Below, piece by piece: positions 1 to 11,189 of a stretch of 64,000 nucleotides of DNA. The position numbers and the translations under genes are program-made. Each line of letters opens with the position of its first letter. Position 1 is the stretch's first letter. The notes below the pieces were generated by a model that ran no database searches, was not told the DNA's origin, and saw nothing but the letters and a program-made list of their open reading frames with translations. The DNA is from Hormiphora californensis (taxonomy: Eukaryota; Ctenophora; Tentaculata; Cydippida; Pleurobrachiidae): positions 9,881,969 through 9,945,968 of the forward strand of contig CM035351.1 in assembly GCA_020137815.1 (NCBI GenBank), read 5' to 3'.

Positions 1-1321
1 GGTGAAATCCATTTTGCTCTATCTCAAGACAGTTTCCTGATAAAAGCGAAACGAAAATCTTTACTGGACAACCTAATATAAGGGCTGTATTCAAGTCCTG
101 CTTTTTGTCACTTCAAAACGTCTTTTTGACTGTTTTTCGGTCATAACACTTTTGGATATGCATTGGTTAACTTAAAACCGGTTTCAAGATGATCCAAACA
201 CTCCTTCCGTGGGCACGACGCCGCACCAATAGTGGTCCTGACTTTCAGGCTTTTCAGCACTGCTTGAAATAAATTAATTTGAGGTCTATGACCTCGAATT
301 AAAAGACTTCCCTAGCTATGGCTTTTTAGCAAGGGTTCCTGCATGACATCTATATATCCCTGCAACTCCAACCACCAACATGGATCGACACTTCCTTGAA
401 TCTTTATCCAACCTATCTGCAGCTCGATTGGAGTGTTTCTGAACATATAAAAAAGGAGCTCTGCAAGAGGAAGAAGGACACCACTAACACTGACCCTACG
501 CAATTCATCACCTATGAGCCATTGGATCCATCGCATCCTATTCTCGCTCAGCGAATAATAGGATGCCGGCCCGTTGAGAGCAAGAACTCACGTGCGCGCG
601 ATATAAAGCACGTTTTCAGCAGATCGCGCGTGATAGACCGTTTTTGGAGACCTTTTTAGCTGACCTAGCACTACTCAAAGGTCAATTATGGCCTCATTTC
701 GCATCGTGATGAATCGGCGGGTATTTACCCATACTCACAAGGCCATGACGATTCCCCCAGTACCCGCAGATTGTCCCAGGACCGAGTAGGAGCTTGCAGC
801 CAGGTCTTTAAAGAATTGCTCATGTTTAGCGTCAATTTTGACCCACTATTCCTCAAATGCTGATACTCGCGGGTATTTTCCGTGAAACTAGAGACAATTG
901 TCTGCCAGGAGCAACAAACGAGATGCAAATCGGTTGAGTAGTTCCTTGCAGCCAGGTCTTTGAAAAAGTTTGCTCTAAAATCAATAACGCGCCGGAGGCC
1001 TAGATGTGAGATCGATCTCGGTGCTGTGAGCCACACTTTCTAGACGAGACACAGAGGGAGTTACTGAGGGGGGAAGTCAGTCAGTTCAGCGCTGGGGGTC
1101 GCATCACTAACACCTGGATCACCCTTAGTGATCGGAGCTACGGCTGGGGAAACGCCAACTTGAGTCCTTTGGATATGACTCTGTTTCCCTGTATCAAGAG
1201 AGCACTGGAGCAGTTCAGCAGGTAGTGACCAACGCCCTGGCCTGGAATCTTGCCTGGTTACATACTATCCAAGCGGTCAGGGTGTTGGGTACCACAACGA
1301 TTTTGAAAAAGCCCTGGATGC
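1..1321. other. Unassigned sequence with short duplications
   Basis: No gene is recognised. A 16-base word beginning TTGCAGCCAGG occurs near 794 and again near 946, so part of this stretch is an internal duplication. Near 1140-1165 there is a weak relative of the double-hairpin repeat seen at 31.0 and 31.8 kb (GGCTGGGG, then GCCAACTTGA). Open frames here are short and match no family I know. A frame over about 1170-1300 is open, but I cannot assign it. Confidence 0.4.
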
Positions 1322-1579
1322 GAACTTGAGGGGTCACATCACATACATAAAAGGGAGAGAAAGAGGGAAAGAAAAAGAGAGGGATCACATCACAAGGTAG
1401 CTCGCTTAGCTACCTGGTCTATCACTAGGACTTTGTGGGGGAGAGAGAGAGAGAGACAGAAAGATAGAGATAGCAGATAGAGAGATACATAGCGACAGAC
1501 AGACAGAGTGAGGCAGAGAGGAAAAGATAGAAACAGGTCCCTCGATTTGCGATCGGTACGATCGCCCCAGTTTTGCTAG
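1322..1579 (+). mobile_element. Helitron family A, 5'-truncated 3' end
   Basis: This is the 3' part of the Helitron also present at 4986-5580 and 16435-16730. It shares the segment starting GGGGTCACATCACATAC and the purine-rich middle. It ends with the 7-bp hairpin GCGATCG-gta-CGATCGC (1549-1565), ten bases and then CTAG (1576-1579), followed by T. The hairpin just before CTAG with a T after it is the classic Helitron 3' terminus. The 5' end is missing. Confidence 0.75.
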
Positions 1580-1677
1580 TACTGACTAAACAGGAGTTCT
1601 CCCAACATAACAAAAATATCTCAGTGATGGGTGGGTCGATTTTGAGAGGCAAAAACGCAAAATACTCAGAAAGCTAA

Positions 1678-2187
1678 TCTCTACTACCTACAACAAACTT
1701 GTCCAATTCTGATTCGGTCCAGTCTCACTTTAAGGGATACAGCGCCGACCTACGGGAAGCTGCAGATTATTCTTTGTTACCAGTGGATGGCTCCATGTAT
1801 ACCATGAAAGCTGGGTGCCAGGAAGCCTTTAAGCACAGAGTACTAAAGTGTAATAAGATCAGGGGATCTCTTGGAAAATTTGCTCTGTCCTTCAGGAGGG
1901 TAGACTCTGCAACAACTACTGATCTGGTACCACCATCCCAACATCCTACTCAACCTGAGACAGAACATAGGTTAACCCCTCTCCCTCCCCAGGAAAGGGA
2001 GGTCACTGTCCTGATAGGGACAAGTATGTCAAAGTGGATTCCATCCGGTCCTGGGTTTATAAACATGTCAACCTCGGGTGCTAGACTCATCTCCCCGCAC
2101 CCAGACTGGAAAGGAGCTACTGCACTGGATCTGCTCCGTGACCTTAAGAACCGTGAGCCAGAATTGTCTATCGGCTACCTGATAGTA
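1678..2187 (+). pseudogene. LINE 1 ORF1 fragment with esterase-like (SGNH) segment
   Basis: An open frame of about 165 codons ends abruptly at the left edge of the 2188-7024 transposon and resumes, with a frame break, at 7029. The stretch VTVLIGTSMSKWI followed by INMSTSGARL resembles the first blocks of SGNH esterases, and the sequence after the insertion (IVAFG, then NNTQP in another frame) fits a later GxND-like block. Esterase domains are known in ORF1 of CR1-like non-LTR retrotransposons. The true start is not visible: the frame opens just after a stop and has no good ATG. It belongs with the endonuclease-RT region downstream (7310-10136). Identification as ORF1 is well supported by position, the esterase call only moderately. 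Confidence 0.6.
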
Positions 2188-2209
2188 CTGCCCCTTTTTT
2201 TTAGAATGA

Positions 2210-2720
2210 AGTATTTGCATTTTTTAAGTTTCGAGAAAATCGACTTTAAAGTTTTTTAGAGGGTTTTTCGGAACTAAAATTGTCATAGAAGCCCAAATAG
2301 TACGTCAAACGATTTATGACTTATACCACAAGAATCCTGAAGGAATTCTGCAGGACTTCCAATTATCAGCTATCATCAAATTTGTCTCAAATTGATGTCA
2401 GGCATCAAAATTGATGCCTTACTCTGTTGGTTACTTCACTTATATTACAGTTTTGAAAATACTTCCGTTGCTAGACTGATATCGACTGAAGCATAATTTT
2501 TCGTGGTAGATACTTCAGTAATTACTTCACTCAAAAAAATACTTCATCATAATAGCAACAAAAGCACCTAAAAAGTACTTCACTTGCATATACTTCAGTA
2601 ATTACTTCATTCCTAAAAATACTTCTTCAGAACTGTATTCAAAATGCCTAAAAGTAACTTAATCGAACAAAAGTGTACATGTGCTTCAAAATCGCAATCT
2701 TACTTCAATATTTTGGATAA
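2210..2720. repeat. Left subterminal ACTTCA motif array
   Basis: Just inside the left TIR of the 4.8-kb transposon the words ACTTCA, ACTTC and TGAAG occur every 15-40 bases in both orientations (for example near 2435, 2512, 2525, 2541, 2577 and 2597). A matching array lies inside the right TIR. Such subterminal motif clusters are typical of transposase-binding regions. That role is inferred. Confidence 0.6.
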
Positions 2721-2734
2721 AATCACAAACGAAG

Positions 2735-3540
2735 TTAATTTTCATTTAACACGCAGTGAAGTATAAAATGTGTTAGAATTCTTGCTAGTCTTGAAAGTAA
2801 CTCCAGAGCAGCAGCTGCAGACAAACAGACGCACAGACAAACAGACGCACAAATTACAACTGCAGCAGCCTGCAGCAGCCTGCAGCAGCATAAAGAGATG
2901 GGCCGCCCGCCCTTCGGGCGGAATGTTAAAATCATGGTGCTGATAAATTGAGCGAAAACAGAAAAACGCTATGGCAACCCTCAAACTAAGACGAACCTGC
3001 AGATAAAATCTGGAAGATTAATCTGTTCCGGTACGAGTCATACTTTGAAATTGGTTGAGTTCGGCTTGTAATATCAGAGTGAAACATGGAGATTGGAGAT
3101 TCAAGAATTTTCTTCCGACCTCTACACAGGTCCGTGTTCATAAAATATGACAGACATACAAACAGATCACAGACATACAAACAGATCACAGACAGACACA
3201 CAGACAGACACACAGGCCAGTTCATTACATGTTTTAACAATCGATTGGCTGATAACCAGTCACGTGACCTGAATAATGAGCTCGGATTGGTTGTTTATTT
3301 GGTCCGGTCGGTTGCTGAGAGATAGAGAAAGGGTCTGACAGAGAGATAATATCGATGAGAGGGAACGGGAGTGAGATTGTCTCCATTCGGGTTATTCACG
3401 AAGAGGAGTATTTGTCTAGGAGTGTGGGAATGTAAGGACAGAACAGTTAGATGACAATATATTTTGTTAATATTTGGATGATTTGTATCCGTATTCTTTA
3501 ATTTTTTACAAACATTTCAAATTCCCGTGAGTGTGATAGT
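2735..3540. other. Interior of 4.8-kb transposon, low-complexity patches
   Basis: No gene is seen. The stretch holds a CAGCAGC/CTGCAG-rich patch (about 2805-2890), a small GCCCGCCC/GGGCGG hairpin near 2905-2920, and an ACAGACAGAC-type simple repeat (about 3150-3213). Short frames here are by-products of these repeats. Confidence 0.4.
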
Positions 3541-3660
3541 TCAGTGACATGGGAGACAGTGGGAGGCAAAGTGACAGGGGTTACAATGGGAGGCAAAGTG
3601 ACAGGGGTTACAATTGGAGATAAGGTGACAGGGGTGACAAAGGGATATAAGGTGACAGGC
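3540..3660. repeat. 30-bp tandem repeat
   Basis: About four units of 30 bases, each close to GGAGGCAAAGTGACAGGGGT followed by TACAAT or a variant. The unit is a multiple of three, which keeps a frame open by chance. It sits directly before the 33-bp minisatellite. Confidence 0.8.
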
Positions 3661-4975
3661 CCTCACTCACCCCCCTTCCCCAGGTCATCCTGCCTCCTAA
3701 CTCACCCCCTTCCCCAGGTCATCCTGCCTCCTAACTCACCCCCCTTCCCCAGGTCATCCTGCCTCCTAACTCACCCCCCTTCCCTAGGTCATCCTGACCC
3801 CTAACTCACCCCCCTTCCCTAGGTCATCCTGCCTCCTAACTCACCCCCTTCCCCAGGTCATCCTGCCTCCTAACTCACCCCCTTCCCCAGGTTATCCTGA
3901 CCCCTAACTCACCCCCCTTCCCCAGGTCATCCTGCCTCCTAACTCACCCCCTTCCCCAGGTCATCCTGCCTCCTAACTCACCCCCTTCCCCAGGTCATCC
4001 TGCCTCGTAACTCACCCCCCTTCCCCAGGTTATCCTGACCCCTAACTCACCCCCCTTCCCCAGGTCATCCTGCCTCCTAACTCACCCCACTTCCTTAGGT
4101 TATCCTGACCCCTAACTCACCCCCTTCCCCAGGTCATCCTGCCTCCTAACTCACCCCCTTCCCTAGGTTATCCTGACCCCTAACTCACCCCCTTCCCTAG
4201 GTCATCCTGCCTCCTAACTCACCTCCCTTCCCTAGGTTATCCTGCCTCCTAACTCACCCCCCTTCCCCAGGTCATCCTGCCTCCTAACTCACCCCCTTCC
4301 CTAGGTTATCCTGCCTCCTAACTCACCCCCTTCCCTAGGTTATCCTGACCCCTAACTCACCCCCTTCCCCAGGTCATCCTGCCTCCTAACTCACCCCCCT
4401 TCCCTAGGTTATCCTGACCCCTAACTCACCCCCTTCCCTAGGTTATCCTGCCTCCTAACTCACCCCCTTCCCCAGGTCATCCTGCCTCCTAACTCACCCC
4501 CTTCCCCAGGTCATCCTGCCTCCTAACTCACCCCCCTTCCCCAGGTCATCCTGCCTCCTAACTCACCCCCCTTCCCTAGGTCATCCTGACCCCTAACTCA
4601 CCCCCCTTCCCTAGGTCATCCTGCCTCCTAACTCACCCCCTTCCCCAGGTCATCCTGCCTCCTAACTCACCCCCTTCCCCAGGTTATCCTGACCCCTAAC
4701 TCACCCCCCTTCCCCAGGTCATCCTGCCTCCTAACTCACCCCCTTCCCCAGGTCATCCTGCCTCCTAACTCACCCCCTTCCCCAGGTCATCCTGCCTCGT
4801 AACTCACCCCCCTTCCCCAGGTTATCCTGACCCCTAACTCACCCCCCTTCCCCAGGTCATCCTGCCTCCTAACTCACCCCACTTCCTTAGGTTATCCTGA
4901 CCCCTAACTCACCCCCTTCCCCAGGTCATCCTGCCTCCTAACTCACCCCCTTCCCTAGGTTATCCTGACCCCTAG
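3660..4975. repeat. 33-bp minisatellite (about 40 units) with internal duplication
   Basis: Units of 32-34 bases consist of CTAACTCACCCCCTTCCCCAG followed, after a break, by GTCATCCTG and CCTC or ACCC. Units vary at a few sites (CCCAGG or CCTAGG, GTCATC or GTTATC). Rare variants such as CCTCGTAACT (near 4001 and 4793) and CACTTCCTTAGG (near 4090 and 4882) recur exactly 792 bases apart, so about 520 bases of the array (from roughly 3660 to 4183) are duplicated at roughly 4452-4975. Confidence 0.95.
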
Positions 4976-4985
4976 CCTTTCGGAA

Positions 4986-5434
4986 TCTAACTATATCTAA
5001 TGCAAATTTGGGTGGAAATGTGACACCTTATCGTCAGTGTGACGACGTGATCCGTCACTGTGACGACGTGATCCGTCACTGTGACGACGTGATCCGTCAC
5101 TGTGACGACGTGATCCGTCACTGTGACGACGTGATACGTCACTGTGACGACGTGATTCGTAGGTATCACGTATCACAAGTGCTAGAGAACTGCTTGCGAA
5201 CTAAAGGGGTCACTTCACATACATAAAAGGGAGAGAAAGAGAGAGAGGAAAAAGAGAGGGATCACATCACATAGCATATATCATAAGCGAGAGAGAGAGT
5301 GAAGGAGAGACAGTGAGACAGAGAGGCCGCAGACTGCAGAACGAGACAGAGAGAGACGGAGAGACAATCAGTGAGATAGACAGAGAGATAGAGAGTAAGA
5401 CAGCGAGAAAAAAGATAGAAACAGAGAGAGAGAG

Positions 5435-5526
<92 letters not shown>

Positions 5527-5580
5527 TATGGAAACAGATTCCTCGATTAGCGATCGGTACGATCGCCCCAGTTTTGCTAG
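4986..5580 (+). mobile_element. Helitron family A, full-length non-autonomous copy
   Basis: It starts TCTAACTATATCTAATG after an A and ends with hairpin GCGATCG-gta-CGATCGC (5550-5566), ten bases, then CTAG (5577-5580) before a T. These are Helitron features: 5' TC, 3' CTRR with a subterminal hairpin, insertion between A and T, no TSD. Inside lie six 21-bp units of GTGACGACGTGATCCGTCAC type (about 5038-5160) and a long (AG)n run (about 5441-5522). It carries no Rep-helicase and is non-autonomous. Confidence 0.88.
5038..5160. repeat. 21-bp tandem repeat inside Helitron A
   Basis: Six near-identical 21-base units (GTGACGACGTGATCCGTCAC plus T). The copy at 16435-16730 has about four diverged units, so the array belongs to the element and has changed in copy number. 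Confidence 0.9.
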
Positions 5581-6045
5581 TGATGTAAATTTGAAACCAA
5601 ACGCTAGGGCAATAACTTATAAAACCTTATGAGGTCAGTGTTTGACAACACTGTTTGTGGTGTCTCTCTCTCTTTGTCTCAGAGTGACACTCTTACATAG
5701 AGATAATCCCAGAATCATGATCACCCCGGCCCCCAGACATCTCTTCTCCACTTGTTGAGTTACCTAACAACTGGTTGTGTTGTGTCGTTACGACAGTACG
5801 GTACTGGAACATAATGCTACCTTTGAATGTGGGGTTCTAAGTTCGAAGAATGAGATTGGAGTGACGTAGTTGTGACGGTGAGGATGAGTAATTCGAGATG
5901 TGAACGATAATTATAATTACTCAGAATAGAATAATTATTATAGGGATCGCCTCCGTTCGACCTTCATCATGATGATGCTGCAGCAAAGAACAAATCTTGG
6001 AAATTACTTCATTTGGCCGGACTTGTGTTATAAATGGCACATATT
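5581..6045. other. Transposon interior, nothing recognised
   Basis: Between the Helitron and the hairpin-ended element I see no gene, repeat array or known terminus, only unique-looking AT-rich sequence with a short TCTCTC run near 5660. Confidence 0.4.
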
Positions 6046-6476
6046 ATAATAAACAAGAATTATTGCATTATGTATTCATAATGCGGTATTTCCCTGCCCT
6101 CCGTCGACAGGATCAGTATCACACTATCAGTATCACAATATCAAGGCTTGGTCACAATGTGAGATGCATGCGTCCTGTATGTATGCAGTTACACAGCTGT
6201 TTTACTCTACCCTCACCCCTTCAGCAACAGTGTTGTGAGCGCCGCGCACAGCTTTGAAAAATAAGCGTCCTGACATCATATTTCATCAAAACAGTTATTT
6301 GATTTTATGAAGGAGCAGTTACTATGCTGCTACCGTGACACACGCGATTTTGACCACGCTCGAGTTACTATTTCAAATCCGAGATTTCTAAACCCTTTAT
6401 GATCTTTTTAGCACACGTGCTAAAACGATCATCCGGGTGGATGCCCTTCGGGCATCCACCCGGGCAGGGAAAAAAT
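6046..6476 (+). mobile_element. Hairpin-capped element, copy 1
   Basis: The left end is ACAAGAATTATT followed by hairpin GCATTAT-gta-ttc-ATAATGC type and then TTTCCCTGCC (about 6102-6111). The right end has two hairpins in a row: one with TTTTAGCACACGTGCTAAAA between GATC words, and CCGGGTGGATGCCC-ttc-GGGCATCCACCCGG. After these comes GGCAGGGAAAAAAT. The right-end GGCAGGGAAA is the complement of the left-end TTTCCCTGCC. No protein is encoded. Related copies are at 18343, 34143, 36023, 36834 and 37666. Confidence 0.7.
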
Positions 6477-7010
6477 GAAGTATTCTTAAGTTATGAAGTA
6501 TTTTTTCTGGATGCGACAAGAAGCATTTGAATTCCACAGATTTATGAAGCATTTTCAAATTGAAGTAAATGAAGTGAAGTATCTTCTGATTTGAAAATAC
6601 TTCAAACAAAATCTGCAACTGATTTATGAAGCATTTTCAAATTGAAGTAAATGAAGTGAAGTATCTTCTGAGTGGACAATACTTCAAACAAAATCTGCAG
6701 CTGATTGAAGTATTTCAATAGAATTTTTTAAATGAAGCAAACAACTGAAGCAAATTTTTCTGCGGTTATTACTTCTATGGTAGAAAAGTTTAACGAAGCA
6801 GTATTTATTTCCGAATTATATTAGCGAAGCAATTGCCATTTGCTTCACTTTTCTGCAGTTTTTCAAAAATAAAAGTACTTCACAAAAAACACTTCACTCT
6901 ATTTTTTGAAGATTGAGACACGAGACTTAGCCCATCTTGTAGATCTTTTTCTCCTGATCAAGATGGTATAAATAACTCAAAATCGCCAAAATTGCAAATA
7001 CTTCATTCTA
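6477..7010. repeat. Right subterminal ACTTCA array with 86-bp duplication
   Basis: TGAAG and ACTTC words are dense, mirroring the left subterminal array. A segment starting GATTTATGAAGCATTTTC is duplicated head to tail (near 6538 and 6622). It lies just inside the right TIR. Confidence 0.65.
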
Positions 7011-7028
7011 AAAAAAAGGGGCAGAGTA

Positions 7029-10000
7029 GCGTTTGGAAGGTAAATAACACCCAGCCAACCGACGTGGGCAGGCCGAGAACCATGTCATCCTATGCTACAA
7101 TAACTACGGATAGTAGCACCAATATAGCACGGTCCCAGCAGCCGAGCTCCAATGCAGCACGTGAGCCAGCCCCATTTGATGAGCAGGCTTTTTTCGAAAG
7201 ACTCTTGGGCGATGGACGCGAGAATGGACGCGAAAATGAGAGAAATGCTAGACGTGAGACTAGAGCCGAGACGAACGTGGAGGGAACGTTAGGGCCTGTT
7301 TCGCCTACGAGCAAGCTGTTACTGCTTAATGCAAGGAGTCCAGCAGGTGATACAGGTTGGAAACTCGGAGACTGTGTTACGCAAGAGAAAACTCCCAAAG
7401 TAGCCATTGCAGTAACTGAGACTTGGTTTGAGGGTTATCATTCTGATGCTCAGGTTCAGATACCAGGGTATGACGTATATAATAGAAGTGATAGAGAGAA
7501 CCGAGTCGGCGGAGGCTGTGCCTTATATGTTCAATGTTCGCTGGCTGTTTCTGACAGTATATATTTTGCGAGTGGGAATAACAATATGTGTGTATGTTGA
7601 TCAAATAAACACTATTTATGCTGCTGTGTATCGCTCCGAGTCAAGTGTGTTAGACTTTCAAAAGCTGATGGACAATTTGCAGACTTTTATAGATAAACAC
7701 AGTGATGGATGATTATCAGAGGTCGTAATTTCTGGGGATTTTAATCTTCCTCTTTTTCAGTGGTCCGATGGTTCGTCTGTCCCGGTTGATCAGCCTAACT
7801 ACAATGTTGTTGATTTCATAGACACAAACTTTCTATCCCAAGTTGTTGAGGGCCCTACAAGAGGCAACAACACGCTAGACCTTGTGTTTACCAACCGTCC
7901 AGAATATTTCAGCGATATTTCTATTACGGATGGGGGTATCTCGGACCATTTCTGGGTATCATGTGAACTATCTTTCAACCCTCTCGGTCCTAAAAGTTTA
8001 TTTCTTCCCAGTACACTTGAGGGTTATCGTCAATTGGATCTTCAGTCGGCTGACTTCACTAGTATTGATGCGGAACTAGCGGCTACTGATTGGGATCGAA
8101 TGTTGACGGAATGTGAAGAACTGGGAGACGAGGATGGTTCCCTTTTTGTGGAGGCCATGCGTGACAAAGTGTTCAAAGTTGTAAAGTCACACTGTCGTCT
8201 GTCGGTTGAAGAAAATCAGAAAAGAGTTTGTGGACAAAGAACTGAAACACTTAACTAGCAGGAGACGTAAATTGGTTAAACGAGAGGACGATTCAAACAA
8301 ATCGAAATCACAGATGGACTGTATTATTGGAAGGATAAAGGACCATCTGATATCAAGGGACAAGAAGTCAGAGAGGAAGGCTGTGAGCTGTCGGCGTAAT
8401 TAAAGAAAACCCGAAGTTCTTTTATTCACACGTCAAGAGGAAATCAAAGGTTAAATCTTCAGTTGCACCCCTTGAGCGTGAAGATGGTTCACTAACTGTG
8501 GATCCTCAAGATAATGCTGGACTACTCCAACACCAGTTTTCCAGTGTTTTTAGTGATCCTTCCGCTATCGACCCCGCAGAGGCGGCTGGTAACGTGGAGG
8601 ACCTTGGTGAGATCCTGACAAGTTTGGAGTTTTCACAGGAATGTATCCAGACTGGCTTGAAGGAACTTAAACCATTCTCAGCATCCCCTCCTGACTGCAT
8701 TCCTTCTTTTGTTCTGAAACAGTGCAGCAGTAGCCTGGCATACCCGATTTGTTGTGGAACAGGTCATTTGAAGACGGATCTGTCCCTATAGTTGCTTAAA
8801 GCAACAGTTCATAACACCGTTATTCAAGAAGGGGGCTAAATCGAAACCTGTGAATTATCGCCCAGTGTCTATAACAAGTCACCTGTCTAAAGTGTTTGAG
8901 CGGCTGGTGAGGAAACGGATCAGTGACTACTTGGACGAGATGGAGTTGCAGAGTGACACACAGCATGGTTTTAGGAAGGGGCGCAGTACCATGACACAAA
9001 CCCATGTTGACATCATCCTATCTGAACTATGCGGTGATCAGGAAGTCGATGCTATCTACTTAGATTTTAGTAAAGCATTTGATTCCGTGGATATCAATGT
9101 TCTGCTAGCTAAATTGAGGTGATATGGTATTGGAGGTCAACTCCTTCAGTGGATCAGTGCGTGGATCCTGGGCAGGAATCAGTGTGTAATGGTGGATGGA
9201 GTGAGGTCGCCCTGGGTTGAGGTACTTAGTGGGGTTGCCCAGGGTAGTGTGCTCGGACCACTTCTTTTCCTCATATATATTCTTGACCTGGAGACAGTAC
9301 TAGACGGTAGCATGTGTCTAACTTTTGCTGACGATACTAAGTTTGTAAAAGCTATTTCGGATATGAATAGCCAGGCGTGCCTACAGAACGATCTTTTAAG
9401 AGTGGCAGAATGGGCAAAGAAGAACAATATGAAGTTACATGAGGACAAATTTCAGCTCTTGAGCTATAGTCTGAATAAGTCTGCTATCCTCAGACAGTTT
9501 CCTTTCGCAGCTGAAGTGTTTTCATACACTACAAGCTCAGGTGTGCAGTTGACCCCCGAACCTGATGTTCGTGATCTGGGTGTCCAGATGTCTTCAGATG
9601 GGTCATGGACGAGGCACATTTCTATCATAGTGCGGAAGGCTTCCCTCTTGAGTGACTGGATATTCAGCGTTTTTCGGAACCGTTCTCCGGAGGTTATGGT
9701 ACAGCTTTTCAAGTCCTTGGTCAGGCCTATTCTTGAGTACTGTTGCCTAGTCTGGAACCCTTCCAAGGCTGGTGATATCAAGGCTATTGAGAATGTCCAA
9801 CGTTGTTTCACCAGACGTCTTGATGGTATGCAGGGTCATGACTATTGGGATAGACTGAAATTGCTCAATCTTATGTCCCTTCAGCGTCGGAGACAGCGCT
9901 ACATTCTGATTCATGTGTGGAAGACGATTCATGGTTTTGTACCTAACTCTGCCAACCTAGTATTTCAACAGCACGCTAGACTGGGTATGCGGATAGTCCC

Positions 10001-10136
10001 ACCACCTTACCCCTATAGAGCAGAAACGAAACGAGCTAATCAATTTCACTGCTCATTTGGTCCAAGAGCAGCTCATTTATGGAACACTCTACCAGCTAAG
10101 GCCAAATTTTCGACGTCAAGGCATCGCAATCAATAA
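7029..10136 (+). pseudogene. LINE 1 (CR1-like) end of ORF1 and endonuclease-reverse transcriptase, broken
   Basis: After the ORF1 remainder, an APE-type endonuclease begins near 7310: LLLLNARS, then VAIAVTETWF with the catalytic Glu, GGGCALYVQ, SGDFNLPLFQW near 7730, TLDLVFTN near 7878, and SDHFW near 7945. The RT follows from about 8430 (PKFFYSHVKRKS), with NYRPVSITSHLSKVFERLV (8853 on), QHGFRKGRS, YLDFSKAFDSVD, GVAQGSVLGPLLFLIYI, the catalytic box LTFADDTKF (near 9320), DLGVQMSSDGSWTRHI and LVRPILEYCCLVWNP, ending FGPRAAHLWNTLP. This order and these motifs are typical of the CR1/L2 group. The coding region is broken by stops or shifts near 7590, 7707, 8260, 8400, 8790 and 9122, so the copy is dead. 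Mobility would depend on target-primed reverse transcription, which it can no longer perform. Confidence 0.93.
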
Positions 10137-10630
10137 AGCCGCCACCGGACAGCTCCTATACCTTCTCTCCCACGAAACGACAAAACCACGAACACTCCTT
10201 GATCGGGGACAACATCGAGGAGGAGCCTCGACATTTGCTCCCTCTGTATGGAGGGAAGACACCAGCTTCAGGCCTGCCCTCTGAACAGGCCCACATCTCC
10301 GCTCCGGATCCTGCGGCGTTTCAACCTGTGTGCCTGCCGGGAGTTATCGAGGACCGTAAACCTGGATCCGAATACGCACATCGAGAGGACCATAGTGGAC
10401 CAGTTCCTATGCGACCACCATCTTCCTCGCCAACACGTCCAGCAGCAGCGCCCGACTGAGGACAACACCATACTCGATCTGCAACTAATTTGGCAGGTCT
10501 CGTATCCCATACCCAATTAGTTGCAGATACCGAATAATTTCACCGATTCGTCTCCCGTATCCCATACACAATTAGTTGCAGATACCGAATTACTTCACCG
10601 ATTCGTCTCTCGTATCCCATACAGAGATAG
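10137..10630 (+). repeat. LINE 1 3' tail with about 70-bp tandem duplication
   Basis: AATAAA lies just after the RT stop. Frames to about 10460 are open but unrecognised and are treated as 3' region. At about 10495-10625 a unit of roughly 70 bases with TCGTATCCCATACACAATTA and ACTTCACCGATTCGTC is present nearly twice, as expected for a LINE tail with short repeats. Confidence 0.55.
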
Positions 10631-10651
10631 AGAGATCACGTGAGAGAAACC

Positions 10652-10753
10652 CTATTTCTGGCTGCTAAAATCTATTTCTGGCTGCTAAATCTATTTCTGG
10701 CTGCTTGCAGCCAGAAATAGGTCTAGCAGCCAGAAATAGCAGCCAGAAATAGA
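10652..10753. repeat. Palindrome of a 14-mer, three direct and three inverted copies
   Basis: CTATTTCTGGCTGC occurs at about 10652, 10672 and 10691. Its complement GCAGCCAGAAATAG then occurs at about 10707, 10725 and 10739, with two bases at the centre. The transcript of either strand would fold into a tight hairpin. Confidence 0.85.
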
Positions 10754-11189
10754 CTGTCGAGCAACTGTGCACCTGCCGTGAATTTTTCAAAACGTGAACC
10801 CCGGTCGGATTTCTTGAACACGTATTTTTGACTTTAGGACGATATATCTGACGATTGGTAAGACTTGGAACGTCAATCTTGCAACCAAAATGTTCGCCAG
10901 ACAATTCTCTAGAACACTGGTTTTTGTTAGAACCATGTTGACCAATTTTTCGATGAGTTTTGATTAATTTGACGGAACCCGGTCATGACCAGTAATCGCA
11001 AGTCACGCAAAGACAGTGGGACACTACTACCATCTTTCGATTCCAATGAATGTTCATAAATTTTCAGTGGTGATTAGGCTTGCTTTTGCGTGGGACGTGG
11101 GTGCGGTACCTTTTTTAAATGTGCATATTTCTAGCTTAGAAGATATCTCAAAATAATCTTATGAAACGAGTAGAGAAGACACCGAAGGC

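Larger units (their letters stand above)
2188..7024. mobile_element. 4.8-kb TIR DNA transposon inserted in LINE 1, non-autonomous
   Basis: The two ends are inverted copies over roughly 30 bases: the left begins CTGCCCCTTTTTTTTAGAAT, the right is its complement ending AAAAGGGGCAG. The element is flanked by AGTA at 2184-2187 and 7025-7028, a 4-bp TSD, and it interrupts LINE 1 ORF1. No transposase frame was found. The interior holds subterminal ACTTCA arrays, a 30-bp and a 33-bp minisatellite, a Helitron and a hairpin-ended element. A 4-bp TSD is seen in Chapaev- and Ginger-like groups among others, so the superfamily is left open. Confidence 0.75.

Noticed and set aside
396-1036. Frames of 87 and 103 codons on opposite strands
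   Set aside because: No family resemblance, no splice or start context, partly overlapping a duplicated segment; not supported as genes.
3660-4975. CRISPR-like regularly spaced repeats
   Set aside because: Units are contiguous with no unique spacers, and the genome is eukaryotic; a minisatellite.
5313-5588. Frame rich in Glu-Arg (ERERER)
   Set aside because: Translation of the (AG)n run in Helitron A.
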